Of a stretch of DNA of 64,000 bases, positions 41,892-53,369 are shown one piece after another; position 1 is the stretch's first letter, and each line of letters starts with the position of its first letter. Both the position numbers and the translations under genes were made by a program. The notes under the pieces are model-generated. The model made no database searches. It saw only the letters and a list, made by a program, of their open reading frames with translations, and was not told where the DNA came from. Source of the stretch: Ophioceras dolichostomum (taxonomy: Eukaryota; Ascomycota; Sordariomycetes; Magnaporthales; Ophioceraceae); contig PYST01000189.1 of assembly GCA_003049485.1 (NCBI GenBank), positions 1 to 64,000 of the forward strand. Reading direction: 5' to 3'.

Positions 41892-42938
41892 TTAATCCCT
41901 GACATAACTCTGTTCCATGCCTAGAACCATCCTGCGTCGCAGCCTGATCAGCCGTCGCCTCCCGCCGCCTTCTCGGCCGTCCTCCTCTTCCCCCGCCTCC
42001 TCACCCCCCTCTTCTTCCTCCTCCTCCTCTTCTCCATCCTCATATTCCCCTGCGTCATAATCAAACTGATCGTCGCCTCCCCCACTGGCGCCATCTACGC
42101 AATGCTGGTCCACATGGCCATCCGCGTTCCCTCCCTTGTTGGGACCACGATCTCGATGGCTCTTCTTCAGAAGTATAGACACGGACCAGTTCTTGTTTTC
42201 GGGATCCTCCTCTGCGACGAAGCAGTCCGGGTCGCCATCCAGCGTAAGCCACAAGTCGTCCGCAGTCCAGCCCCAAGGCCCAATCTTGTGGCCTATGGTG
42301 TCCTTCCTGCCCGCGTAGCGCATCGTGCCGCTGTCTTTGTCCCCGTATATCCAGTTCAGCATGGGCGGATCATCCGATATCGTGCTAACCAGGCCTCGGT
42401 GCTGCTCCTCGCTGGGGTACGTGAAGTAGTACCCCGTGAACTTGTGGCCCTCAACAGGCCGGGACTGGTGGTCGACCCAGAGCTGTTCGAATGTAGCTTA
42501 GGTTAGTATTCCTTCTTTCATCTTGCCCCACGAAGATAGCCCTTGTGGCCCGTGACTATACGTCATTGCCAGCCAGTCGGCTCCTCTTCGACACTTCGAG
42601 AGCATCCATCCAGAGGTGGCAGGGGCGGATGAGTGGCGTTTCCTTGGCAGGCTGCACACCCTCTCGGTTGGTGTTGGGGGTGAGGGTGTCTGTCATGTCT
42701 CTGATGTCAACAGGAGGGGGGTGATGTAAAGCAACCGTTGACTCACCTTGCCATCTTTGAGCACGACCATCGCCTCCATCGGTGGTTGTCCTTCTAAAGG
42801 CAACCTTGCGGTGAGGTGGAACTTGGCCGTCTCCTTCTGAGCTTGGTTTTGCTTCTTCTGGGCGCTGATGGCCTCGCAGACCCCAACTGTCGTGGGGATG
42901 GACCCGATGACCAGGAGTCCGAGTGTTCCTAAAGCCAT
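41892..42938 (-). CDS. Conserved fungal protein of unknown function, about 260 aa
   Basis: Exon 1 is 42938-42747 and starts MALGTLGLLVIGSIPTTVGV, a hydrophobic N-terminus that could be a signal or anchor. The donor is GTGAGT after DGK. Exon 2 is 42482-41892, with acceptor GAACAG before LWVDHQSRP. The body carries HKFTGYYF, GLVSTISDDPP, LNWIY, GPWGWT and FVAEEDPE. I know this set from a widespread fungal family with one copy or a few per genome and no defined role. The last 60 residues are acidic (EDGEEEEEEEE) and then basic (RRRLIRLRRR). The intron of 264 bases is long for this window, so a small middle exon may be missing. Confidence 0.7.
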
Positions 42939-44014
42939 CTTGGTCGTCTTGTCCTCAAGCTGGCCGTCTAGGCCGTGGAAGCCGTAAAGCAGCGTAGGTC
43001 GGGAAAAGGGCGTGAGGTTGTTGGCTGGAGGTGCGAGCGGTGAGTGGGCTAGCCGGCGATGGACAGGCGTGGATGAGCAGCTGTGGTGGTCGCCCAGGTA
43101 GGGAATAGGAGGCGTTTCATAGGTATTCTTTGCTCATCTCCGGCCGTTTTGGCCGTTGGGTTTCCTTCTCGTTCCCCTGCGTTATATCGCCAGCACCTCA
43201 GTCCGTGTCCTATCATCCGATGAACCGCATCCTCACGACTGCCTGTGCACACCCCCCTGATGACACAACTGCACGCGTCTGGCACACTCAAGTCGCCGGG
43301 ACGGCGATACAAGCGTCTTGCACGTCACCAGACTGATATTTTTCAGGATCCCTCCATACCACATCCCTGTTGGCCCGACTTCCTAAACTTGTGGGTCAAT
43401 AGGTCGATGATCAACGAATCTAGACGGCTTGGAACACTCCATTATAATCCACCCCAAAAAGTCATCGAGATCGTGATGACCGAGACCATCAGGCTGTCCT
43501 GGGCCTCTCACACACCCAACTGACTATGCTTCGGACCTTATCGACGTCATTTGTTTCACGATTCGCTCTGTCTTGCTTCCTCTATTAGCTATCATCCAGT
43601 TTTTGCCATGCATCTAGGCCTACGTGGAGTAGGTGTCCATGGAAGTCTCGGGAAGGTTCCCATCCCACACGCCCCCTCCACCAGCGTGAAGTGACGCAAA
43701 TGGTGCCCTCGATACCCTCCTCAGGGTGCGGGATGGGGAAGGAAAACATGATTCTTGTTCTCTCGATGGCGTAGTGTTACGGCCACGCAGGGTCCTACTA
43801 GGAAGGAAGCTCACCACTTGATCGATTTATACCCCTTCGTCTTGATCAGCTTGCACTTCTTGCGTCGAATCCTCGGCGCGGTGATTACCAACTCGCAGTT
43901 AACTTCAACCAACACCGTCGACATCTCTTGTCCCAAGAAGGCCCATCAATCCATCCCAAATTTCCCACCAGCCTTAACGGCACCACTCCACCAACCCAAA
44001 TACCGACTTCCATC
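42939..44014. other. Divergent intergenic region, no gene seen
   Basis: About 1.1 kb between two divergent starts. Short ORFs only. Confidence 0.5.
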
Positions 44015-45072
44015 ATGTCGTCGGTAAGTGCAACTTCTCGTAGGTGTCGACTGTGAGGAGTTCTAGCCGCTAACATAAAGGTACGCAGCAACCCCCCAAG
44101 GATCCAAAGAACCTCAAAGATGGCGCCGAGAGTACCGACGCCGGAAAACCCGACAAAAAGGCCGAACAGGCGTCCCAACAGACGTTCCAACAGGCGACCG
44201 GCGGTACCGACGAGAAGAAGCCTGACGTCAAGAACGACGGGCAAAAGACAGTTGACCAGAAGGCCCAGCCGGACGTCGAGCCCACCTCACGAGAGAACAT
44301 GAATGAGGAAGAGGAGGAGGCCGAAGACGTCTACGACGACAACGCGGGCCAAGAGGAAGAGGTCGTCGAAGGGGAGGACAGTGAGCCATACGAAGAAGAC
44401 GGGGAGGTATACGACGACGAGGAGGCGGTCGAGGGAGAAGAATACGACGACCAAGACGTCGAAGAGGGAGCAGAGGCTGAGGAAGGTGAGGAAGAGGAGT
44501 ACGAGCCCGAGCCGGAGTACGAGGAGGAGGCTGAAGGCACCCGCGAAGCCCAACGTTCCACACCCACCCTTTCCCAGCCCGCGACGCCCGAAGACAATGC
44601 CGCCGCCCAGCCATGGGACTCCGGCGAGCAGGAGAAGCAGAAGGCCGCCGACAAGAAGAAGCAGCTGGCAGAGAAGAGGAGGAGCCGCGGTGGTGGGCGC
44701 CAGCGCTACTCGAGGCGCGAGATGGAGGAGTATATGGACCGCGAGCGCCAGATGCAGCAGATGCAGATGATGCAGCAACAGCAGATGCAGCAGATGAGAC
44801 AGCCCAAGGAGAAGGAGGAGGGGAAGAACCCGCTCAAGCTGAGGCTGGACCTGAACCTCGAGGTCGAGATCGAGCTGAAGGCTCGCATTCATGGCGATTT
44901 GACCCTGGCTTTGCTGTCAGTACACCCTTATACCCATACCCATACACCTTTCTCCCTTTGGATCCTAACCTACCTACCACTTCTCCCTTCCCTGGTCGAT
45001 CCATATATACCCCCTTCTTCTTCTGCATCAGAAAGAGGCTAACAATACCTAACCAATAGTGACCAATCTTGA
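44015..45072 (+). CDS. Acidic protein with LDLNLEVEI motif, 283 aa
   Basis: Three exons are proposed. Exon 1 is only nine bases (44015-44023, MSS) with donor GTAAGT. Exon 2 is 44089-44915. Exon 3 is 45060-45072 and adds DQS and stop. Exon 2 begins QPPKDPKNLKDGAE and has a long Glu/Asp/Tyr-rich region (EEYDDQDVEEGAEAEEGEEE). A basic segment with SRRE and Met/Gln repeats (QMQQMQMMQQQQ) follows, then the conserved close LRLDLNLEVEIELKARIHGD and LTLALL. The last intron starts in phase 2 after Leu-Leu, as in the gene at 40986. The two are therefore related, though transcribed in opposite directions. Function unknown. The terminal exon is less certain than the rest. Confidence 0.7.
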
Positions 45073-47539
45073 TGAACTCGCCCTTTCTCTCTCCTTCTTC
45101 GCCGTCTGTCCTTCCTATTTTCTCTATCAACGTGCCTGCGTACAAGTGTCCTTTTCTTCATAGTTAGATTCACAAGCTTTGCTTGTCATTGCCGTCGACT
45201 ACAATCTCGTATTATTTCACATCCTATATGACTTTTTTCTTTGCTCCACCGGTTGAGAAGGGTTGAAGAGTAGCCGGAGTCGAGTCAGTGTTGGAAATGG
45301 CTCGTCTGTCTGTCAAAAACATACCATGGCGCCGCCGCTATCATAGCCATCGTCATCATCACCACCACCGCTCCAAGTTCTTGTCGATCGGAAGTTTTGG
45401 TAATGTAAATAAGGATATTCTCTTTTTTCTCTAATGTCATTAGCCTATCTAGTTAACCATTAGCTGTCTGGAATGTTGGATAGAGAAAGTCGCACAGGCT
45501 CTCATCGTCCCAACGTGTTGTCCAATTTGTGCTCCACTGGGGTTCTCATTTAGGGGTAGCCGCACAGGGTAGCAGACCTCACGTATCAGGACCTGTCGGG
45601 CCTGCCACACGCCGTCGTCTCTTTGAATCGGATTCGCGTAAGGCCCGGAGATGCAGGGTCTCTCGTCCCTGTTGAAGCATCTCAGGCACGTCGCCTCCAT
45701 CATCATCGAACCTCAATCATCCCCTAGGCCGTCCGTGGCTGGGAAAGGATTCAGGTGGTCGCCAAGGGAGCCGATCCTAATGGCAGGTAGCTTCGGAGAG
45801 CTACCAAGCCCAGCAAGTCACATCTAATAGTTAAGTCTATCCCTCCAAATAGACCTCTCTTCGTCAAAGGATATCGATTGGCTTAGAAGTCTTTCCTCCC
45901 ATGGTGAATAGCTGCCGGGAGCCCTGTCCTGACTCCAACGTGACAAGTGCCACTGGTGTTGCCCCTCCTAGTAGCCTCGGGGTCGAGTGGCATGGAGTCG
46001 CCACCTGGCTCTCCGCCGTCGGGTCATGTCGAGAGGGGCGGTCTTCCGTCCAGGTTAACCGGTGGGGTATGCCTTGGTACTCGAAGTCGTCGAGTGTCCG
46101 CCATAGGGAAGGTAGGGCTAGCTGGGGCCTCGATGAAAGACCCAATATGTAGGACGTCGAAGTCTCCCAAATTATAGAGCAGGATAGCTTGTCAGGAGTC
46201 GCCTTCACGCTTGATCTCGGTCTTGTTGAGCCACCGCTTGCCCAGTTCTGTCGAAGGCTCCGTCGAAGAGCACGCCCGGGGGCGGATGTTATGGACTTCC
46301 TTAGCCATCAAACCAGCAAGGCCCCCAAACCTTAACGTTAAACGTTCGAGTCTGACAGACTCAGGCCTCCTCCTGGCCTTCCTGCCTCAAGTCGACGTAG
46401 ATTCGGGACTGGACGGAATGGGGATGCTCGGGTCGGCGCATCCCGGGGACGGCTAGGGACCAAAAGTTCGTCGTTGACTCGAGACTTCGTAATATGTCTG
46501 GTCACTGCGAGTCTTCATCGAACGCATTCCTTCGGACGCTAGTGAGCTGGCACCTTGGGCTCCTAGGTCAAGTTCGGCTTGCAGCATGTTGGAGGTTGAA
46601 ATACAGTTTCGGATACAGGAGAGTGACAGCGGGATCCTACCAGGCTATATACACACAGGCATGTATTGCGCTCTCCAACCTGTTTAGGCAGTCTACCCGG
46701 CGCATGTCCGTTTTTTCCATGATTGGACCGCTTGAGAACAAAGAGATCCGGCCGTCGAAGCGGGGCAGAAATGCGATGGCGATGGCATATCCAAGATTTG
46801 GACTCTGGATGGAATCCTTCCCAGGCCAAGAAAATTGAACCTGCTGTCGGCTCCTGTGAGCTACCCCTGACTCGCCGATCTTGGTGCAGAGGCGCCAATG
46901 GAAAACGACGGATCGGGGTACAGACCACGACAGAACAGTTGACGCCGTTTCGTCCCTCCGACTGACACTTGAGAAGCGCAGAAGATCACAAACGACGGGT
47001 TGTCCTACAGGCAAATTGGCGGGCTGGGTCAGCCATGCAAGCTGTGCAAGCCATGCAACAATAAGAAAAGAACCAAGAGTTACCGAATCTTGATGAAGCA
47101 CCAAAAGAATTGAAAATATGGAGGGTCTCGAACACTGGAGAAGAAATATCTGGGGACGGTCCCATCAGTGACCAACATCTGACCAATCATGACGACGGGA
47201 TCTCAATGCTGCTAGTCCGATATCGCCACTCAACCCGTTGAAAAGGGCGTAATGTGGCACGTGCACAGTTGTCATACTTCTACCCCACACGCTTGAGATC
47301 CCATTTTTTTGCGGAAGCGTCCTCCAGATCTTTTGCACCCGGCGGATTCGGTGCACGCAGCATCTTGGAACCCATTGTCGTGCCCGCTCCCGACGAGGGA
47401 CGAATTCGCTGCTGATTTGGGCATTCACCGGTGGTCCTCGATATCGCTCGCTCTTTTTCTTTCCCAAAATCCTTTTTGTCCTCGCGAAACTCTCCTCTCA
47501 TTCCTTCTTGTTTTTCCCTTCTCCGCTGTACCTTACAAG
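45073..47539. other. 2.5 kb gene-poor stretch upstream of ilv2
   Basis: No gene supported. Minus-strand frames around 45860-46480 show some protein-like pieces (for example GGLAGLMAKEVHN) interrupted by stops. They could be a decayed gene, but I recognise no family. Confidence 0.45.
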
Positions 47540-50038
47540 ATGCTCCGGTCCGGTGGTGGACAGACCAGCAAGGTCCTGAGGGCGGTGACTCAGACGACAC
47601 CCTCATGTCGTCCACGCGCCCTCACGACAACCTCTGCTGCGTCGAGGGCTATCTCGACAACTCGCAAACCTTCCCCGGGAGTGCGAAGCCAGAGCACCGC
47701 TGCTGCTACAAGCAGTGCGCCCGTGTAAGTCGCTGCCACCTGCGTTACGGTTGCGTTGGGATGGTTTGCCATCTGCGCAACCCTCCAGCCGAGAACCTAT
47801 CAACCACGCCGCCACTGTGCGGCTCAACTTCCAAATATCAGAACTCCTGAGGCTAAACAACACTCAATGGCAACAGATCTGCGCGTCCAAAACCTAGTCC
47901 CAGCTTCAACGCCGCGCGAAATCATGTCCAGCCGCTCGTCAACCCCCGCCCGAGCGACATGGATGAGTCGTACGCTGTCCCGCGTCCCCGCCCGCGCCAT
48001 CGACGGCCCACCACATATCAGGGCAATACTGACAGGCTCTGAATAGGTTCATTGGCAAGACTGGAGGAGAGATCTTCCACGAAATGATGCTGAGGCATGG
48101 CGTGAAGCACATCTGTACGTTAGATCTCCGTGCCGAGGCACTTCAGGGACCAGCCGACTAACGTGTGACTCATATAGTTGGGTACCCTGGCGGAGCTATC
48201 CTGCCGGTGTTCGATGCCATCTACAACTCCAAACACCTTGACTTCATCCTGCCCAAGCATGAGCAGGGTGCTGGTCACATGGCTGAGGGCTATGCGAGGG
48301 CGTCCGGGAAGCCTGGCGTCGTCCTCGTCACCTCCGGGCCAGGGGCTACAAATGTGGTCACACCCATGGCTGATGCCCTGGCTGACGGTACCCCAATGGT
48401 TGTCTTCACCGGCCAGGTGGTGACTGGTGCCATTGGCAGCGACGCTTTCCAAGAGGCCGACGTCATTGGCATCTCAAGGTCGTGCACCAAGTGGAACGTG
48501 ATGATCAAGAGCGTCGGGGAGATACCTAGGAGGATCAACGAGGCCTTCGAGATCGCCACCAGCGGTCGCCCAGGCCCCGTCCTGGTCGACCTTCCCAAGG
48601 ACATCACGGCCGGCGTGCTGAGGCGCGCCATTCCCACCGAACCTGCCATCCCTAGCATGCCCAGCGCTGCATCACGTGCCGTTCAGGAGGCGACGCGAAA
48701 GCAGCTGGAGGCGTCGATCCGACGGGTAGCGCACCTGATTAACATTGCTAAGAAGCCTGTGATCTACGCCGGCCATGGTGTTATCTGCTCCGAGGGCGGC
48801 GTAGAGCTGCTGAAGGAGCTCGCCGACAAGTCGTCGCTCCCCGTCACTACGACACTGCACGGGCTTGGCGCCTTCGACGAGCTGGATGAGAAGTCGCTGC
48901 ACATGCTGGGTATGCACGGCTCTGGCTATGCCAACTCGTCCATGCAGCATGCGGACCTGATCATCGCCCTCGGCGGCCGTTTCGACGACCGCGTTACTGG
49001 AAGCATACCCAAGTTCGCACCAGAGGCTAGGGCCGCCGCCGCAGAGGGCCGGGGTGGCATTTGCCACTTCGAGATCATGCCTAAGAACATTAACAAGGTT
49101 GTCCAGGCGACGGAGGCCATTGAGGGCGACCTGGCCACAAACCTCAAACAGCTGCTCCCGTTGGTGCAGCAAAAGTCCTTGACACATCCCGACCGCGCCC
49201 CGTGGTTCGCTCAGATCAACGAGTGGAAGAAGAAGTGGCCGCTGGATGCCTACGAGAAGGCCGAACGGACCGGACTGATCAAGCCTCAGACCCTGATTGA
49301 GGAGCTGAGCAATCTGACGGCGAACCGCAAGGATACGACCTACATCTCGACCGGTGTCGGCCAGCACCAGATGTGGACGGCCCAGCACTTCCGGTGGAGG
49401 CATCCCCGGACCATGATCACCTCTGGTGGTCTGGGCACCATGGGCTACGGCCTGCCCGCGGCCATCGGCGCCAAGGTGGCCAAGCCCGACGCGCTCGTCA
49501 TCGACATCGACGGCGACGCCTCGTTCAACATGACGCTGACCGAGCTCTCGACGGCGTCGCAGTTCAACATCGGCGTGAAAGTGATCGTGCTGAACAACGA
49601 GGAGCAAGGGATGGTGACGCAGTGGCAGAACCTCTTCTACGAGGACCGCTATTCGCACACGCACCAGAAGAACCCGGACTTCATGAAGCTGGCCGACGCT
49701 ATGGGCGTGCAGCACCGCCGCATCTCGAAGCCCGAAGAGGTCGTCGACGCTCTGAAGTGGCTGATCGCCACCGACGGGCCGGCGCTGCTGGAGGTCGTCA
49801 CTGACAAGAAGGTGCCCGTGCTGCCCATGGTGCCAACTGGCTCGGCCCTGGACGAGTTCATCACTTGGGATGCAGGTTAGTAATCTCTTGCCGCATTTCG
49901 GCTTTCGGTCGATTCCTCCCCCACGAGTTTGGAGACAACAATTTACTGACTCGAGCCCCTTGGTGCGTGATTACAGAGAAGGACAAGCTTAGGAGAGCAC
50001 TGATGCAGGAGAGGACATGTGGTCTGCATGGCGCTTGA
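47540..50038 (+). CDS. ilv2: Acetolactate synthase catalytic subunit, mitochondrial, 701 aa
   Basis: Five exons: 47540-47724, 47877-47969, 48047-48114, 48178-49875 and 49977-50038, all GT-AG with kept frame. The first 60-70 residues are Ser/Thr/Arg-rich and fit a mitochondrial presequence. The ThDP enzyme follows. It has GGEIFHEMMLRHGVKHIFGYPGG-type start, HEQGAGHMAEGYAR with the catalytic Glu, SGPGATN, SGRPGPVLVDLPKD, GRFDDRVTG, and the ThDP/metal motif GDASFNMTLTELSTA with downstream LNNEEQGMV. The enzyme joins two pyruvates, or pyruvate and 2-oxobutyrate, as the first common step of valine, leucine and isoleucine synthesis. It normally works with a regulatory subunit that is not in this window. 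At residue 197 it has Val in GQVVTGAIGSDAFQ, where yeast Ilv2 has Pro192. The Trp of TQWQ is kept. Confidence 0.97.
47586..47592 (+). promoter_or_regulatory. TGACTCA word within ilv2 exon 1
   Basis: This matches the Gcn4/CPC1 consensus TGA(C/G)TCA for cross-pathway control of amino-acid genes, but it lies 46 bases inside the coding sequence. It may be chance. No such word was noticed in the 500 bases before the start. Confidence 0.2.
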
Positions 50039-51338
50039 AGACTGCCCTCCGCAACACGTGTTCCCTCCCCGGTCTGATATCTCTTGACTTCTGACGGGGG
50101 GTATGCTCATTGCTTTGTTGGCTCTATCTTCATGCACAATATTCTTTCACATCTGTTTCTCTCTAACTTGGGAACTGGAATATACACGAGTACCCTCGCA
50201 CGCACACATACTTTTCTATTTCTCGTGGGTTTACACAAAAAGTATCCGTTACCCAAAGGAGCCATCGAGCTCCGAGCACTTTTTTTCTTGGCGCATACCA
50301 CAAAAGTTTGGTTCGGTCCCAGTGTTGAAAAAAAAAAAAAGGAACAAAACAAGAAAAGCCAGAGGTGCAGGTTCGGTAAGAGTGGATGTCAGGGAGGTGG
50401 GAGAGGTGGGAATATGACGGCGCACAAACAACGCTAGTCCATCAGGAGATCTTGGTTCTCCTTGTACTTTGCTAAGGAAGAAGAAGGAATAGGAGGAAAA
50501 GCTAGAGGGAGAGGGGTAGCGGAGGAGCTACGGCGTGTAAGGTGGTCGGTTGGTCGTGTGTAAATAGCTTGCCTCAGTTCGGGACGACGCGCACGTGAAG
50601 AATCGTTTGGAATGAATTGGTCGCGATATCATCATCTGGGCCCCCCAAGTTCCCGTGAAACAGGTCAGGCACTGACTGAGTGACAGAAGCCGAATATCGG
50701 GTCGGGTCACTCAAAGCACTGGCTTCTTGGGAAGGCTAGCGCGTCGTGGTGTGCTTGGAGTTCGTTCTAAGCGAGTTGCGATGTACCGTGAGAGAACCCA
50801 TTCTAGGCAAGGCGGCGGTCCGATCGCGTCTCGCCTAAGTGGTATACAATGTTTACCAGATCTACCTAGGTAGATTGAACTCGTGACAATATTCGGCCGC
50901 CGAAGCCAGATCCGATCCCCAAGTCGCACGGTACAGTGGATTTGTCGGGTTGGGAGAGGGGTGGGGCCGGGTCGGGATGGCAGGGTGCGGACCATATTTC
51001 TTCCGAGAGAACCAAATTCTCAGTGTTGAAGCCGAATACAATTGACCTCGACAACTTCTCCCGGGTTTCGTTCCGGACCGTATTCCGCCAGCTCTGCAAC
51101 CCGGCGACTTGCTCAGGAGCAGGAAAGTCGGTTCCTGAAGGGGTGGTGGGCCACAGAACGAAAGAATCGAAAGCAGGCCGGAGTGAAAAAAAAGCTCGTG
51201 TATTGCACGCCATCCATCAAAATTTCCTCGCAAGCGTATCGCGATCCGACCGGCGTCCGACGACGCACGATCAGCTCAATTTCTCGCTACTACGGGGTGA
51301 TTTGATACCTTCGGTCGCATCGACCCAAGCCCACCACA
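50039..51338. other. Intergenic, no gene seen
   Basis: 1.3 kb between ilv2 and the mL40 gene. It has an A12 run near 50328-50340 and a perfect 16-base palindrome ATCTACCTAGGTAGAT at about 50860-50875. No gene seen. Confidence 0.5.
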
Positions 51339-52004
51339 ATGGCTTCGACCTCGAGTCTCCACGGCGGCGCATCTCGCCTGCTGTCAACAACATTCGCCCT
51401 CGCTGCGCGACGTCCACAGCAGCAACCCACAACAACAACCACAACATTAACAGCAGTCATCACGACCACCACAACCGTCGCCACCCAGCGCTCTCAGCTG
51501 CACACAAGCGCACCCCTCCAAAAAGGCCAGCCATCCAAAAACGCCAAGGGCGGGGGCTCCAAAGGCGCAAACTACTTCCTCCAGGGCAAGTCCATGACGA
51601 AAGGCGCCAAAAAAGCCCAGTCCGCCAAGGAGAAAGAAGAGGACGCCAAGCTCTCCGTCTTCCGCAAGGCCGTGCTCTCCGTCCGGCGCACCCCGCCTCC
51701 CCTCCGGATGGGCCGGAACAGGCACCTGCGCCACTGGACGATCCACCGCGCGTGGCAGCTGCTGATGAGGCAGCAGCGCGAGGGGCAGGACAGGATGCTG
51801 ATGAGGCAGTACCAGAGCATGCACAACGCGTGCGAGGAGCTGAGGAAGACGAGCGGGCCGGGGCCCGAGGCCGAGGGGTACCTCTACAGGGTCGCGATGG
51901 AGAAGAAGGGGGTGTGGCATGGGGAGGGCTTCCCTATCGAGTATGCGAGGCTGCAGACGGAGACACCGGCTAGGGAGGCTTGGAATCATGATTGGAAGAG
52001 GTAG
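51339..52004 (+). CDS. mrpl28: Mitochondrial large-subunit ribosomal protein mL40 (yeast Mrpl28), 221 aa
   Basis: A single exon. Residues 1-55 (MASTSSLHGGASRLLSTTFA, then Gln/Thr-rich) look like a mitochondrial presequence, with a possible processing region near QLHTSAP. The mature part has the fungal mL40 hallmarks: LRMGRNRHLRHWTIHRAW, YQSMHNACEELRKT, GYLYRVAMEKKGVW, GFPIEYAR and WNHDWKR at the end. It belongs to the mitoribosomal large subunit. Length and order agree with fungal homologues. The long opposite-strand ORF (51447-51989) is a shadow. Confidence 0.93.
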   Translation: MASTSSLHGGASRLLSTTFALAARRPQQQPTTTTTTLTAVITTTTTVATQRSQLHTSAPLQKGQPSKNAKGGGSKGANYFLQGKSMTKGAKKAQSAKEKEEDAKLSVFRKAVLSVRRTPPPLRMGRNRHLRHWTIHRAWQLLMRQQREGQDRMLMRQYQSMHNACEELRKTSGPGPEAEGYLYRVAMEKKGVWHGEGFPIEYARLQTETPAREAWNHDWKR

Positions 52005-53369
52005 TGGTGGTGTAGTAGTGGTATGGCGTGGCGTGGCTACCGTGCTGTGTTGGGTTGGGGGACGGACGGAGCAGCTGAGATGGACAATGAAGGATGCTCG
52101 GTGTCCGTCCTTGCGTGAGTCTGTCCACTTTATCCCATGATCCCGTGTATCTCAGCTGGGGACACAATTTCATTGCTGTAATTATGTGTATACTACTTTT
52201 GTAGACTCAGAAGGATATGTCTTCGCTGTAAAGAGAAAGAGTAAAGATGACTTGGGGCAAAGAGCTTGAAGGAACAACATCACGGCCATCTCGGCGTACT
52301 TGTGTGTGCCCATGGCCCCGACGTCTCGCAACCACGCATGACGCATACCATCACCTCGGTCACATCTCTCTCCTGATTTCTGTTTCCTTATGTGACGCTT
52401 TCTTTTATTCCCTTACCGCTCCGTTTCCGTGTCCATTCCCGTATTTCAAATAAATAGAAAAGGTTCCATCCATCCTTCATGGCAGTCAGTCTTTGTCTTT
52501 TCCTCTTTAGCAGCCAATTCGGGGCGTTAAATCTCTCCCCTCATCCTGCTCATCTCAACCTCCGTTAATGTGATGATGCGAACCGTCCGTCCGCCCCAAT
52601 GCTGGAATTTCCGTTCATCATCCTTTCTCTCTGTCTTGCGCTCGTTCGTTGCGGTCCGCCTCTGCTCCGCTTTGTCAACTTGCCCACATTCCCATGTCAA
52701 TCCCCCCATACACTTCCTGATAAGTCTATTGCCCTATTATACATTCCAGAAACAAAAAGTAGAAACAGAAAACTGAAAAAGCAAAGGACTGAGAGCGAGG
52801 GAACGAAAGAAAACATGTTGGTTAAGTGGGCCGGCTGGCATCGGTATGAAAAAAGAGAGAGAGCAGAAGAGGAAATAAAAAAGAGAGAAGTGGCATGAGC
52901 AAAATACGATTAAGTTTTGGGGCGGGAGAATTCCCCATTGATGTTCAGCATTCGTCAGGTTCGTGGGGTTAGTAGAAGGAAATGGGAGCAACTTATGAGG
53001 AATAACCAGGGATAACCAAAAATGAAGCCGGAGCGAATACGGCGGCAAATTGACAAGGGCAAAAAAAAGGGGACTTGCGTCGTGGGGGACCTTTCGAGTC
53101 CTGATGAAGGGGCCGAACTGCAGTCTTCCTATGACAGGTCTCAGGAAGTCCTTCAATGTGCACCCTATTTCGTTTCCCATTGCTTTTAGTCTTCGTGTTC
53201 TCGGGTTCTTCCATACCCGTCGCTTTAAGCTCGGGGTTGGGAAGGGGAGGTCCTCTTATAGATTCCTTGGCATGATCGTTTTCGTCCCAAATATCCGTCT
53301 GTATAAGACCGCCATCGTCGTGCACAGGCAGCGCCAGTAAGGAAAGTGGTAATCGCCGACGCCGATCGT
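52005..53369. other. Spacer between convergent genes
   Basis: 1.4 kb, 3' flank of mL40 and rho2. A/T-rich runs and CT tracts occur; no gene seen. Confidence 0.5.

Noticed and set aside
48672..49715. 347-codon minus-strand ORF
   Set aside because: Exact shadow of ilv2 exon 4.
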